Assembly: GCF_029714325.1 (NCBI RefSeq)
Contig: NZ_CP121666.1
Coordinates: 1,054,001-1,118,000 of the forward strand
Direction: 5' to 3'
DNA from: Bradyrhizobium sp. CB1717
GTDB taxonomy: Bacteria > Pseudomonadota > Alphaproteobacteria > Rhizobiales > Xanthobacteraceae
Length of the DNA stretch: 64,000 nt
In this document: positions 53,069 to 62,621 of the stretch, piece by piece
Position numbering within the stretch: position 1 is the stretch's first letter
Layout of the letters: the number at the start of each line of letters is the position of its first letter
Notes under the pieces: model-generated
Told to the model about the DNA's origin: nothing
What the model saw: the letters and a program-made list of their open reading frames with translations, nothing else
The model's database searches: none
Made by a program: the position numbers and the translations under genes

Positions 53069-54013
53069 CTACGGCTTCGCATCGCCCGCATGCAGCACGG
53101 CCTTGCAGGCCGCCGGCATCTGCGCCAGCGTCATCGGCGGTTTGGGCTTCGGCGGCTCCGGCGGCGGCTTGGGATGCAGCACGGCATCGCTGAACCAATA
53201 GCCGAGATCGGCGTCCTTGCAGCCTTCGTCCTCGGACTGCGACGGTTGGCCCTCGCACTCGCCGGCGCCCGCCGGGCAGCGCATGCGGATGTGGAAGTGA
53301 TAGTCGTGGCCCCACCACGGCCGGATTTTTGAAAGCCAGGAGCGGTCGCCCTTGGCCTCGCGGCACAGCGCCTTCTTGATCGCGGCGTTGACGAAGATGC
53401 GTTGCACCGCCGGCTCCTGCGCGGCGGCGCGCAGCACCAGCACGTGGGCAGGCGTGAACACCTTCGGGTCGATATCGAGCCGGTCCTGCCGCACCATCAT
53501 CACCGCCGACATATCCTCGCGCTCCTCGCGCGAAAGGCGGCGGTCCGGCATCGGCGTCAGCCAGATGTCGGCATCGAGGCCGATCTGGTGGCTGGCATGG
53601 CCCGACAGCGCCGGCCCGCCGCGCGGCTGGGCGATGTCGCCGACCAGGATGCCCGGCCAGCCCGCGTCCTTGCGAGCCTTGGCCGCAAGGCGCTTGATCA
53701 GCGCGATCATGTCGGGATGGCCGAAATTGCGGTTACGCGACAGCCGCATCACCTGCCAATTGTCGCCGTTGAGCGGCATCTGCGCGGCGCCGCCGATGCA
53801 GCCCTTGGTGTAGGAGCCGATGACATGCGCCGGCCCCTTCGAGGGCAGCAGTTTTCGCGCGAACAGTTCCTTGGCGCCGAGATGCGGATCGTTCGGATTG
53901 GCCAGCGGCGGCAGCGGCTTCGGGTTGACGCTGCCCTTGTCCTGGGCTAGCGCGCCGCCGGCGGCCAGGAGCGTCATGACAAGCAGGAGAGGGGTAATGC
54001 GGCGGGGACTCAT
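53069..54013 (-). CDS. mepA: Penicillin-insensitive murein endopeptidase
   Basis: A 314-residue periplasmic peptidase of the LAS/M74 family that cleaves D-Ala-meso-DAP cross-links in peptidoglycan. A signal peptide (RRITPLLLVMTLLAAGGALAQ) is followed by HLGAKELFARKLLPSKGPAH and then the metal motif SGHASHQIGLDADIWLTPMP (His and Asp). A conserved segment MMVRQDRLDIDPKVFTPAHV and the second motif WWGHDYHFHIRMRCP with H-x-H complete it. The proline-rich tail with two extra cysteines is usual in alphaproteobacterial forms. It is divergent from an L,D-transpeptidase gene, so the pair controls opposite steps in wall remodelling. Confidence 0.92.
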   Translation of the reverse strand: MSPRRITPLLLVMTLLAAGGALAQDKGSVNPKPLPPLANPNDPHLGAKELFARKLLPSKGPAHVIGSYTKGCIGGAAQMPLNGDNWQVMRLSRNRNFGHPDMIALIKRLAAKARKDAGWPGILVGDIAQPRGGPALSGHASHQIGLDADIWLTPMPDRRLSREEREDMSAVMMVRQDRLDIDPKVFTPAHVLVLRAAAQEPAVQRIFVNAAIKKALCREAKGDRSWLSKIRPWWGHDYHFHIRMRCPAGAGECEGQPSQSEDEGCKDADLGYWFSDAVLHPKPPPEPPKPKPPMTLAQMPAACKAVLHAGDAKP

Positions 54014-54144
54014 GCTCAGTCCTTATAACCCAACGCCGCGTCAGGGTTAAGTATTAGGCTTGTAGCGAGGGCGCGATCTCACGCCGTCTTTACAGCCGCC
54101 AGCCGCTGGCGACATCATGCCCTCGAGGCAAAGGGCCTTTTATC

Positions 54145-54603
54145 ATGACATTTGTTTTGGCGCGGCTCGCGAGGCGGGCCACCATGGCCGCTTTTGTAAT
54201 GGCCGCTTTTGTACTGACCCCGCTCATTGCGACCCCGGCGCAGGCCGATCTCAGGGTCGACATCGACAAATCCTCGCAGCGCATGTCGGTGCGCGTCGAC
54301 GGCGCGCCGCGCTACTCCTGGCCGGTGTCGACCGGCCGCCGCGGCTACGGCACGCCGAGCGGCACCTTCCATCCACAGGCGATGATGCGGCGCTATTTCT
54401 CGCGCAAATACTACAATTCGCCGATGCCGCACGCGATCTTCTTCCATCACGGCTTCGCCATCCACGGCACCACCGACCTCTCGCGCCTGGGCGGACCGGC
54501 CTCGCATGGCTGCATCCGCCTGCATCCCGCGCATGCGGCAGCCCTGTTCGCGCTGGTCCAGCGCGAGGGCGCGCGCAACACGACGATCCGTATCTCCAAC
54601 TAG
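54145..54603 (+). CDS. L,D-transpeptidase (YkuD domain)
   Basis: A 152-residue exported enzyme. The signal region contains a directly repeated MAAFV-MAAFV coded by a 15-bp tandem duplication, then ATPAQADLRVDIDKSSQRMS. The YkuD catalytic region is complete: a histidine in HAIFFHHGFAIHGTTDLSRL and the cysteine motif GGPASHGCIRLHPAHAAALF. It makes 3-3 cross-links or attaches proteins to peptidoglycan. The short length means a single domain without LysM. It is divergent from mepA 131 bp away. Confidence 0.92.
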   Translation: MTFVLARLARRATMAAFVMAAFVLTPLIATPAQADLRVDIDKSSQRMSVRVDGAPRYSWPVSTGRRGYGTPSGTFHPQAMMRRYFSRKYYNSPMPHAIFFHHGFAIHGTTDLSRLGGPASHGCIRLHPAHAAALFALVQREGARNTTIRISN

Positions 54604-54990
54604 GATCGTCGAGCGTCGCAATTTTTTGTGCCGCCCGGCCGCATTTTTAACGGCGCGATAACCGTATCCTGCATTGACCAAAATTCGTGCGCGGAGTGAG
54701 GGAACGCCGCGGTCCGCATGCAATCGGCCGTGATTTCGGAAATGATTCAAGCGAGCGCGTAATTTTGCGCCAGCGCGCCATTTGATCGCGACGGCGGAAT
54801 GGGTTTGGCGCGTCGGTCGGCGCATTTTGCGCCTCGCAAACAGGCACGAGTGCCGGCGAGCGGCGGCGGTCCCGAGGCCAAGATTACTTTTTTTTCAGAC
54901 ACTTGCCCCAAAACTTGCGGCCACAGGGCGCGACTGGGACATGTGACGTTGAGTTTGGGGTCTCGAAAACAAAAAAGGCGAAAGCGTAAC
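54604..54990. other. Intergenic leader before the EAL-domain gene
   Basis: An open plus-strand frame from 54799 continues into the EAL protein, but its residues (MGLARRSAHFAPRKQAR...) are not protein-like. I therefore treat this as upstream promoter and leader DNA. A T-rich tract with CAGACACTTGCCCC around 54890-54910 is the only distinctive sequence. Confidence 0.4.
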
Positions 54991-57159
54991 GTGCTTGCGG
55001 CGGCCGGCGGGCAGCTGCGCAAGCCGCGATTCGCGCGCGCGCCGCATTCGCCCGTTGCACAGGCCGAGCTCGTGCAGAGCCGCGCGGAAGCGGAGGCCGC
55101 GATCGCGGAGGCGCGCAAGGCCCATGAGCGGCTGCGCCAGGCCATCGACATCCTGCCGCAGGGCATCGTCTTCCTCGATGCCGAGGGCCGCTACGTCCTC
55201 TGGAACAAGAAATACGCCGAGATCTACAGCAAGACCGCCGACCTCTTCGCCGAAGGTGCGCGCCTCGAGGACACGCTGCGCGTCGGCGTCGCGCGCGGCG
55301 ACTATCCCGAGGCCGAAGGCCACGAGGACGAGTGGATCGCCGAGCGGCTGCAAAAGCTCTATCAGCCCGGCGCACGTCACGAGCAGAAGCTGGCGGACGG
55401 CCGCGTCATCCTGATCGACGAGCGGCTGACCGACGACGGCGGCGTCGTCGGCCTGCGCGTCGACATCACCGAGCTGAAGCAGCGCGAAGCCTCGTTCCGC
55501 CTGCTGTTCGACGGCAACCCCGTTCCCATGATCGTCTGTGCACTCGACGACGAGCGCATCCTCGGCGTCAACGACGCCGCGATCGCGCATTATGGCTATG
55601 GCCGTAGCGACTTCGAGAAGCTGACGATCCGTTCCTTGCAGGCCTTCGACAGCGAGCCGCCCTGGACCATTGATGTGACCGGCGAGGAGCAGGCCGGCCG
55701 CACCTGGAAGCACGTCAAGGCCGATGGCGCGCTGATCGATCTTGCAATCTACTCGCGCGAATTGACCTATGCCGAGCGGCCCGCGGTGCTGCTCGCGCTG
55801 ATGGACATCACCGAGCGCAAGCGCGCCGAGGCGCGGCTCGCCTTCATGGCCCAGCATGACGGGCTCACCGGCTTGCCGAACCGCAGCCTCCTGCGCCAGC
55901 AGGTCGACGAGATGCTGCTGCACACGCGCCGCAGCGCCGAGAAGGTCGCGCTGCTGATGCTGGGGTTGGACAATTTCAAGTCAGTCAACGACACGCTGGG
56001 ACATGCGATCGGCGACAAGCTGCTCCGCGGCGTCGCCAAGCGGCTGCGCTCCACTTTGCGCGAGGAGGACGCGCTGGCGCGCCTCAACTCCGACGAGTTC
56101 GCGATCGTGCAGAGCGGGCTGGCCCGGCCGGAAGACGCCGTGGGACTGGCAAAACGCCTGCTCGAGGCCATCTCTGATCCCTATCTGCTCGACGGCCATT
56201 CCGTGGTGATCGGCGCCTCCATCGGCATCGCAATGGCGCCGGGCGACGGCGATGATTCCGAAAAACTGCTCAAGAGCGCCGACATGGCGCTGTCCCGGGC
56301 CAAGCAGGATGCGCGCGGCACCTTCGCCTTCTTCGAGGCCGCGTTAGATGCAAAAGCGCAGAGCCGCCGCAAGATCGAGGTCGAGCTGCGCGATGCGATC
56401 CAGAACGACGTGCTGCGCCCCTACTACCAGCCGCTGATCGACCTCCAGAGCGGCCGCATCACCGGCTTCGAGGCGCTGGTGCGTTGGCCCCATGCCGAGC
56501 GCGGCATGGTCTCGCCGGCCGAGTTCATCCCGGTCGCGGAAGACACCGGCCTCATCAATCCGCTCGGCGGCCTGATGCTGCGCCGGGCGTGCCTGGATGC
56601 CGCGACCTGGCCGGACGACGTCCGCGTTGCCGTCAATCTGTCGCCGTTGCAGTTCCGCAGCGGCAATCTGCTCTCGATGGTGACGGACGCGCTGAAGCAT
56701 TCCGGTCTGCCGCCGCGCCGGCTCGAGCTCGAGATCACCGAGACGCTGCTGCTCGAGAAGAGCGCACAGGTGCTGGCGACGCTGCATGCGCTGCGCGCGC
56801 TGGGGGTGCGCATCTCCATGGACGATTTCGGCACCGGCTATTCCAGCCTCAGCTATTTGCGCAGCTTCCCGTTCGACAAGATCAAGATCGACCAGTCCTT
56901 CGTGCGCGATCTCGGCGCCAATCGCGAGGCGCAGGCGATCATCCGCTCCATCGTCAGCCTCGGCAAAGGCCTCGGCGTCACCATCACCGCCGAAGGCGTC
57001 GAGACCGAAGCCGAGCTGAGCTGCCTCCGCACTGAGGGCTGCGACGAGGGCCAGGGTTTTCTGTTCAGCAAGGCCCGGCCCAATCTCGAGATCATCAGCC
57101 TGCTGCAGGCACAGCGCGGCATCGACGCCGCGGAAGAGGACGCTGCGCTGGTGGCGTGA
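54991..57159 (+). CDS. PAS-PAS-GGDEF-EAL protein with degenerate GGDEF site
   Basis: A cyclic-di-GMP signalling protein of about 722 residues, starting at an in-frame GTG; the frame remains open to 54799, so the start is uncertain. After a helical leader, PAS domain 1 (AIDILPQGIVFLDAEGRYVL, WNKKYAEIYSKTADLFAEGA) and PAS 2 (LFDGNPVPMIVCALDDERIL, GVNDAAIAHYGYGRSDFEKL) precede the GGDEF domain (HDGLTGLPNRSLLRQQVDEM). The signature there is LARLNSDEFAIVQSG, that is NSDEF in place of GGDEF. The EAL domain is complete: ITGFEALVRWPHAERGMVSP, LELEITETLLLEKSAQVLAT, MDDFGTGYSSLSYLRSFPFD-KIKIDQSF and TAEGVETEAEL. It is predicted to be a phosphodiesterase whose GGDEF part is regulatory. There is no transmembrane segment. 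Confidence 0.85.
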   Translation: MLAAAGGQLRKPRFARAPHSPVAQAELVQSRAEAEAAIAEARKAHERLRQAIDILPQGIVFLDAEGRYVLWNKKYAEIYSKTADLFAEGARLEDTLRVGVARGDYPEAEGHEDEWIAERLQKLYQPGARHEQKLADGRVILIDERLTDDGGVVGLRVDITELKQREASFRLLFDGNPVPMIVCALDDERILGVNDAAIAHYGYGRSDFEKLTIRSLQAFDSEPPWTIDVTGEEQAGRTWKHVKADGALIDLAIYSRELTYAERPAVLLALMDITERKRAEARLAFMAQHDGLTGLPNRSLLRQQVDEMLLHTRRSAEKVALLMLGLDNFKSVNDTLGHAIGDKLLRGVAKRLRSTLREEDALARLNSDEFAIVQSGLARPEDAVGLAKRLLEAISDPYLLDGHSVVIGASIGIAMAPGDGDDSEKLLKSADMALSRAKQDARGTFAFFEAALDAKAQSRRKIEVELRDAIQNDVLRPYYQPLIDLQSGRITGFEALVRWPHAERGMVSPAEFIPVAEDTGLINPLGGLMLRRACLDAATWPDDVRVAVNLSPLQFRSGNLLSMVTDALKHSGLPPRRLELEITETLLLEKSAQVLATLHALRALGVRISMDDFGTGYSSLSYLRSFPFDKIKIDQSFVRDLGANREAQAIIRSIVSLGKGLGVTITAEGVETEAELSCLRTEGCDEGQGFLFSKARPNLEIISLLQAQRGIDAAEEDAALVA

Positions 57160-57225
57160 GCGGCGGTGCTTTACCTCTCCCCGTAAGAACGGGGCGAGGG
57201 AGCGCACCATCATCGCGGCCGCTCT

Positions 57226-58377
57226 TTAACCCCCCGCCAGAATCGCCTTCCCCACATCCTCGTAATGCGTATCCCGCGCCTGGATCTGCTGCGCGATCGC
57301 ATGCATGTCGCGAAACCGCCGCTCGAACGGCTGGCTGCGGAACACCGCGGTCGCACCGGCCATGTGATAGGCGGTATCGACCACCTTTGCCGATTGATGG
57401 ATGGTCCAGGTCGCCGCCAGACGGACTGCGCTGCGATGCGCCGCGCTGAATTCGCCGGTCGCGACCAGGTCGCGCCACATCGCATTGGCCGTGGCATAGA
57501 GATAGGCGCGCGCCGCGCGCAGATCGCCCTCGGTGCGGCCGATCAGGCCCTGGACTGCCTGATTGTCGCGCATGGCGCCGGCGGCCAGCGACTGATGCTT
57601 TGCGCGCGCGAGCGCAATGGCGGCGTCCAGCGTGGCGCGCGCGACGCCGAGCGAGACCGCGGCAAAGCCGAGACTGAACGTCGAGCCGGTGCCGATCCTG
57701 TAGAGCGGTCCCGTCTCGCGCAGCGCGGACGACACGTCGCGGAACGCGGTGAAGCGCTCGGGAACGAAGAGGTCCGCCGCCTCATAGGAGTCCGTGCCGG
57801 TGCCGGCGAGCCCGATTGCCTGCCACACGTCGTGCAGTGTCGCGCTTGCGACGGGAAACAAAATGGTCCGCACCTCCGGCGAGCCGTCGGCATTTTTGCG
57901 CGGTACACCATCGCTCCCGACGATACGCACATGCGCCCCCAGCCAGCTCGCCTGCCGCGAGCCCGAGGCAAAATCCCAGCGCGCCGTGACGCGATAGCCG
58001 CCCTCGACCGCGCGCGCCTCATGCGCAATCGCGCCCCAGGCGAGGATGCCGGGCGCCGTATTGAAGATCTCATGCGCGGTGTCGTGATCGAGCCAGGCCG
58101 CGATCATCGCGCAGACGCTGCATTGGCCGAGGCACCAGGCGGTGGAGGCATCCGCCTTCGCAATCTCCTCCAGCATCTGCATGAATGCTTCCGGCGCAGC
58201 CTCGCTGCCGCCAAGGCTTTGCGGCAATAGCGCGCGATAAAGCCCGTTCTCGACGAGGGCGGAGACCACGGCAGGCGTCAACTGCCGCGTCCGCTCGATC
58301 TCGGCGGCTTCGCCCGCAATCAACGGCGCGAGCGCGCGGGCACGTTCGACCAGGCCAAATCCGGAAGCTGCATTCAT
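57226..58377 (-). CDS. Acyl-CoA dehydrogenase-like flavoprotein
   Basis: A 383-residue protein with the acyl-CoA dehydrogenase three-part fold. The N-terminal helical domain shows RQLTPAVVSALVENGLYRAL, LPQSLGGSEAAPEAFMQMLE and IAKADASTAWCLGQCSVCAM. The middle beta domain shows YRVTARWDFASGSRQASWLG and DSYEAADLFVPERFTAFRD, and the C-terminal helices are VSLGVARATLDAAIALARAK and YHMAGATAVFRSQPFERRFR-DMHAI. The 'D..aGS......G' stretch and absence of a catalytic glutamate suggest the flavin-dependent monooxygenase branch (HsaA/DszC type) rather than beta-oxidation. The substrate is unknown. It stands alone. Confidence 0.85.
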   Translation of the reverse strand: MNAASGFGLVERARALAPLIAGEAAEIERTRQLTPAVVSALVENGLYRALLPQSLGGSEAAPEAFMQMLEEIAKADASTAWCLGQCSVCAMIAAWLDHDTAHEIFNTAPGILAWGAIAHEARAVEGGYRVTARWDFASGSRQASWLGAHVRIVGSDGVPRKNADGSPEVRTILFPVASATLHDVWQAIGLAGTGTDSYEAADLFVPERFTAFRDVSSALRETGPLYRIGTGSTFSLGFAAVSLGVARATLDAAIALARAKHQSLAAGAMRDNQAVQGLIGRTEGDLRAARAYLYATANAMWRDLVATGEFSAAHRSAVRLAATWTIHQSAKVVDTAYHMAGATAVFRSQPFERRFRDMHAIAQQIQARDTHYEDVGKAILAGG

Positions 58378-58490
58378 TGCTGCGTTTCCTCGCCCCTTCT
58401 TGGTGTGAGCGGTCTCGAGGATGCGATGGTGGTCTATTTGGCGGGGAGGATCAAGATCAGCCCCAGCGCCGGCTCCATCCGGGCCAGGGG

Positions 58491-58952
58491 TTATTCGAGG
58501 GAGTCGAGCAATCGCTCCATGACGATCGTGCGTTCGTCGCCATGATAGCTGTCGCGTACGGCATTGAACCCAAGCCGCGCATAGAAGCCCTCGGCGGTGA
58601 CCGATGAAGGGACCGTCAGCGAGGGAATATTTCGCTCGCGCGCTGTGCGCTCGATCTCGGCCATCAGCAGCTTGCCGATACCGCGGGCCTGAACGTCGGG
58701 AGCCACGAAGACGGTGCGGACGACGCTTCCGTCGAGGCTTGCCGTTGCAACGACGCGTCTGCCAATGGTGGCGACGAAAACGGTGCGTTTCGCGATGAGC
58801 TGCCTGACGGCGTCCGGACTGAAGCTGCGCTCGATCCTTTCGATGATCTCGGCCGCATAGTCCTTCGCATTGGTTTCGCGCAGCGCACGCAAGATGACCG
58901 CACTGATGGCGTTGGCGTCATCGTCCATCGCGGGCCGGATCGTGCAGTCCAT
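58491..58952 (-). CDS. GNAT-family N-acetyltransferase
   Basis: A 153-residue protein. The N-terminal part MDCTIRPAMDDDANAISAVI-LRALRET is the alpha1-alpha2 region. VVATASLDGSVVRTVFVAPD and VQARGIGKLLMAEIERTARE form strand 4 plus the acetyl-CoA pyrophosphate loop (Q-A-R-G-I-G-K). SSVTAEGFYARLGFNAVRDS supplies the C-terminal tyrosine and strand. It transfers acetyl from acetyl-CoA to an amine; the acceptor is unknown. It is complete, unlike the frameshifted GNAT gene at 27.4 kb. Confidence 0.88.
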   Translation of the reverse strand: MDCTIRPAMDDDANAISAVILRALRETNAKDYAAEIIERIERSFSPDAVRQLIAKRTVFVATIGRRVVATASLDGSVVRTVFVAPDVQARGIGKLLMAEIERTARERNIPSLTVPSSVTAEGFYARLGFNAVRDSYHGDERTIVMERLLDSLE

Positions 58953-59084
58953 GAATTACCCCACCGAAGTCTTTGCGAAGACTGGTCGCCGAGCCTGCGC
59001 CACAGCCGCGGCAAGCAGCTTGTGGCGTGACCAGACGTTCTGCTACCGTAAGTAGCATATCCGGGGTCGACCAAGAAGCACAGC

Positions 59085-60743
59085 ATGAAGAAGCCAGCCC
59101 GCCGCAACGCGAGCCTCGCCGCGGCCGAGGCGCGGGTCGAGCCACAGCTCGAGAACGCGCCCATGAGCGACATTATCGATGCCTTGGCGGCCGAGAGGGT
59201 CAACGCAACGGCGTTGACCGAGGCCTATCTCGCGCGCATCGCAGCCTTTGACCGCGCCGGGCCCATGCTCAACGCCGTTCGCGCGCTCAATCCCGACGCA
59301 CTCGCGATCGCAGGCAAGCTCGACGGCACCAGGCCGTCGGCCAAACGACCGCTCGCCGGTGTGCCCATTTTGCTGAAGGACAACATCGCCACCGGCGACA
59401 AGCAGTCGACCACGGCGGGCTCGCTGGCATTGGAGGGGGCGCGTGCCAGGGGCGATGCCACCATCGTCAAGCTGCTGCGAAACGCCGGCGCCGTGATCCT
59501 CGGCAAGGCCAACCTGACGGAGTTTGCTAACATTCTCGCGACCGACATGCCCTCGGGTTATTCGTCGCTCGGCGGTCAGGTGAAGAACCCCTACGTGCCG
59601 ACCCTGCTGGACGATCGGGGCATCCCGGTCGTCGACCCCGGCGGCTCGAGCTCGGGTTCGGCGGTCGCCGTGGCCGCAGGTCTGTGCGCGGCCTCTGTTG
59701 GCACTGAGACCTCCGGCTCGTTGCTGCACCCTGCCAGCCGGAATGGCATCGTCACCGTCAAGCCGACCGTCGGCTTGATCAGCCGCGCCGGCATCGTGCC
59801 GATCGCGCACAGCCAGGACACTGCGGGCCCGATGACGCGCACCGTGCGCGACGCGGCGATGCTCCTCAACGTGCTGGCCGCCAAGGATCCGCGCGATCCT
59901 GCGACGGAGCGGCAGAAGCGGCCGGCCGATTACTCGGCCGACCTCGCACGCGATGCGATGAAGGGCGCGCGGATCGGCGTGCCGAGCGATCCCGACGATC
60001 CGCTGAACGATCCCTATTACGGCAAGTTGCCTCCAGACGGGACCAGGCTGATGGCCGAAGTGATCAAGGTGCTGGAGGATCTCGGCGCGATCATCGTGCG
60101 CGCGGCCATGCCGACCGCCGGCTGGATCGGCGGTCCAGGCACGACCATGCCGGTGCTCAACCGCAATCCGCTGAGTCGCAACAAGGGCAATCTGGCGACG
60201 CCGCCGATCGTCTTCCTCTACGAGCTGAAGCACGATCTCAATCTCTACCTGAAGGATTGGGCGACCAAGACCGACATCAAGACCATCGCCGACATCGTGG
60301 CCTTCAACGAGGCGAATGCGGCGAAGGCGCTGCGCTTCGGCCAGGACCTGTTCCTCGCCGCCAACGCAACCAGGGGCGACTTGAGCGAGCGCGAATACAG
60401 ATCGGCCCGGGCCATGGACCTGCTTGCCGCCAGGACGCGCGGCATGGACGCTTACATGAACCAGCACAGGCTCGACGCCGTGCTGTTCCCCGGCGCCACG
60501 GGCGCCGTGATCGCTGCCAAGGCCGGCTATCCCAGCGTCATGGTGCCCGGCGGCTTCGTCTCGGGCGCCGACGGCAAGGACACGCCCGACTATCCGCTCG
60601 GCGTCACCTTCGCAGGGAGAGCCTGGAGCGAGCATAAGCTGCTGCGTCTCGCCTACGCCTATGAGCAGGCATCGAATATGCGCAAGCCGCCGCCGGGTCT
60701 GCCGGCGCCTCGACCCGCGAGCGGGCTGATTAACTTCGCCTGA
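59085..60743 (+). CDS. Amidase signature family hydrolase
   Basis: A 552-residue hydrolase. The Ser-cisSer-Lys triad can be placed: the lysine in AGVPILLKDNIATGDKQSTT, the cis-serine and nucleophile in VVDPGGSSSGSAVAVAAGLC and ASVGTETSGSLLHPASRNGI. VTVKPTVGLISRAGIVPIAH followed by SQDTAGPMTRTVRDAAMLLN is standard for this family. The absence of neighbouring gat genes and the divergent C-terminus argue against GatA, so a stand-alone amidase acting on small amides or peptides is likelier. An N-terminal basic extension without a clear signal peptide precedes the fold. The large open frame on the opposite strand is a codon-bias artefact. Confidence 0.9.
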   Translation: MKKPARRNASLAAAEARVEPQLENAPMSDIIDALAAERVNATALTEAYLARIAAFDRAGPMLNAVRALNPDALAIAGKLDGTRPSAKRPLAGVPILLKDNIATGDKQSTTAGSLALEGARARGDATIVKLLRNAGAVILGKANLTEFANILATDMPSGYSSLGGQVKNPYVPTLLDDRGIPVVDPGGSSSGSAVAVAAGLCAASVGTETSGSLLHPASRNGIVTVKPTVGLISRAGIVPIAHSQDTAGPMTRTVRDAAMLLNVLAAKDPRDPATERQKRPADYSADLARDAMKGARIGVPSDPDDPLNDPYYGKLPPDGTRLMAEVIKVLEDLGAIIVRAAMPTAGWIGGPGTTMPVLNRNPLSRNKGNLATPPIVFLYELKHDLNLYLKDWATKTDIKTIADIVAFNEANAAKALRFGQDLFLAANATRGDLSEREYRSARAMDLLAARTRGMDAYMNQHRLDAVLFPGATGAVIAAKAGYPSVMVPGGFVSGADGKDTPDYPLGVTFAGRAWSEHKLLRLAYAYEQASNMRKPPPGLPAPRPASGLINFA

Positions 60744-60921
60744 TTTCGCGCGCCAGTCCGTGGCAGATCGTGCAATGGAATGCCCGCGATCCGAACCTGC
60801 TGGCCGGAACCTGGCGACCAGCCGGTGATTGGCCGCCGCGCCGCGGCGGCATTGAACCTGTCCGGCTTCCGGGAGCACCAACGGCTCGTAAGTCCCGATA
60901 GCCGCGACGAGGGAAGGCGCG

Positions 60922-61875
60922 ATGAGGACCCTGAGAGCATCGATCTGCGTTGCAGTCACCGCGCTTTCCTTGAGCCTGTCGTTCGGCGCGCCATCCTACG
61001 GCCAGGAGGATGAGGTGGGCACGCTCACGCGGCAGATGAAGGAGCTTTATCGGGCCGGGAAGTACACGGAAGCGCTGCCCCTGGCCCAGAAGTCGCTGGC
61101 CCTTCGCGAGAAGGAGTTTGGCCCCGATGACGCGCATGTCGCGATGCCGCTGAACGACCTCGGCACGATCCATTACAATCTCGGCCAATACGCCGTTGCC
61201 GAGCCGCTGTACAAGCGCGCGCTGGCCATCCGGGAGAAGACGCTCGGTCCGGATCATGCGGAAGTCGCAATGGTGCTGAACAATCTGGGCGATCTCTATC
61301 GCGCGGAAGAGCGCTACGCGGAAGCGGAGCCGCTGCTGAAACGATCGATCGCCATTGGCGAGAAAACCAACGATCCGTCGCTCGTGCTGGCGTTGAGCAA
61401 CCTCGGCGCCGCCTACAGCAATCAGGGCCGGTACGACCAGGCTGTACCGCTGTTCAAGCGGGGCCTGGCCGTGCTGCAGAAAGCGCTCGGCCCCGACGAT
61501 CCCGAAGCTACGGTGCTGATGAACAATTTGGCCGATGCCTACATCCAGCGGCATCGCTATGCCGATGCAGAGCGGCTGCTGAAGCGGTCGATGGTGATGA
61601 CCGAGAAGGCGTACGGCCCCGATCATCCCGACATCGCGCAGGCGCAGAACAATCTGGCTGCGCTCTATGCGCGTCAGGGGCGCAACGCCGAGGCCGAGCG
61701 GCTGTTCAAGCGGTCGGTGCTCACTTTCGAGAAAACCCTCGGTCCCAACCATCCCGATCTCGCCGGTGTCCTGGATAACCTCGCCGGTCTCTACAAGGAT
61801 CAGGGCCGCTATGCCGATGCCCAACAGATCTTCAAGCGTTCGATGGCCATCCGCGGCAAGACAAGGCCGATCTGA
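60922..61875 (+). CDS. Exported TPR (kinesin-light-chain-like) protein
   Basis: A 317-residue protein. A signal peptide (RASICVAVTALSLSLSFGAP-SYGQ) precedes six or so tandem 42-residue tetratricopeptide repeats of the kinesin-light-chain type. Examples are AEPLYKRALAIREKTLGPDH-AEVAMVLNNLGDLYRAEERY and AERLLKRSMVMTEKAYGPDH-PDIAQAQNNLAALYARQGRN. Such repeats form a superhelical protein-binding surface. There is no enzymatic domain. It is likely a periplasmic scaffold; partners are unknown. Confidence 0.87.
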   Translation: MRTLRASICVAVTALSLSLSFGAPSYGQEDEVGTLTRQMKELYRAGKYTEALPLAQKSLALREKEFGPDDAHVAMPLNDLGTIHYNLGQYAVAEPLYKRALAIREKTLGPDHAEVAMVLNNLGDLYRAEERYAEAEPLLKRSIAIGEKTNDPSLVLALSNLGAAYSNQGRYDQAVPLFKRGLAVLQKALGPDDPEATVLMNNLADAYIQRHRYADAERLLKRSMVMTEKAYGPDHPDIAQAQNNLAALYARQGRNAEAERLFKRSVLTFEKTLGPNHPDLAGVLDNLAGLYKDQGRYADAQQIFKRSMAIRGKTRPI

Positions 61876-62122
61876 CGCTCCCCGTCCAACGCGGACATGA
61901 CGTCCCGGAAGCTGATCCGCCTGGAGCCAGCAGTCGCCGGCAGACATGCTGACGACATTTTTCCAACTTTTTTGCACATTGACGGCCGGACCATGTCGGC
62001 ATGGGCCGGTCTCGATCGTCCTTGGGTGGACACGTCCCCGGACGTGCTGGAGATATGGACCCGGCACACGTGACGTGATTTCGTCAATTCGAGCCGTCAA
62101 AGTCGCAACTGGAGCAATGCCC

Positions 62123-62539
62123 ATGAGGATCACCGTCGAAACCAGCGTCGCCGCCCCCATCGATCAGGTCTGGCGCGCCTATACGACGCCTGCCGATATC
62201 GTGAAGTGGAACGCCGCGTCCGACGACTGGCACACGACCAGGGCCACGGTCGACCTGCGCGAGGGCGGCGCCTTCTCCTCGCGCATGGAGGCCAAGGACG
62301 GCAGCATGGGCTTTGACTTCGCCGGCACCTACACGACGATCGTCGAGCACAAGCTGATCGAATATGCGTTCGGCGATCGCAAGGCCGAGGTCGAGTTCGT
62401 CCCCGGTCCGAAGGGCGTCGTCGTCCGCGTCGTCTTCGACAGCGAACCGACGCACTCGGTCGAGCAGCAGCAAGGCGGCTGGCAGGCCATCCTCGACAAT
62501 TTTGCACGCTACGTCGCGGTGAAGCAGAAGACGTCGTGA
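62123..62539 (+). CDS. SRPBCC (AHSA1-like) domain protein
   Basis: A 138-residue protein with the START/Bet v 1-like fold: MRITVETSVAAPIDQVWRAY, TTPADIVKWNAASDDWHTTR, VDLREGGAFSSRMEAKDGSM, FDFAGTYTTIVEHKLIEYAF and GGWQAILDNFARYV. The aromatic 'W....p..i.kWn' and 'GGW...ldnl' blocks are those of AHSA1-type proteins. The ATG at 62123 is eight bases after GGAG; the ATG two codons earlier is too close. It probably binds a hydrophobic ligand. Alone in its transcription unit. Confidence 0.87.
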   Translation: MRITVETSVAAPIDQVWRAYTTPADIVKWNAASDDWHTTRATVDLREGGAFSSRMEAKDGSMGFDFAGTYTTIVEHKLIEYAFGDRKAEVEFVPGPKGVVVRVVFDSEPTHSVEQQQGGWQAILDNFARYVAVKQKTS

Positions 62540-62621
62540 GGGTGTGCAGGGCGCGGAGTCTTTGCGGGCTTCCGCGTCTTCGTCTACGATCCGATCGCGC
62601 AATTGTTCCGGAGACGCAGGG

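Noticed and set aside
59043..60959. 638-residue open frame antisense to the amidase gene
   Set aside because: High-GC codon bias keeps the opposite strand open. The product is Arg/Gly/His-rich without domains, while the plus strand encodes a complete amidase triad.
60730..62160. 476-residue minus-strand frame across the TPR gene
   Set aside because: It is the mirror of the tandem TPR repeats and has repetitive low-information sequence. The plus-strand TPR protein with its signal peptide is real.
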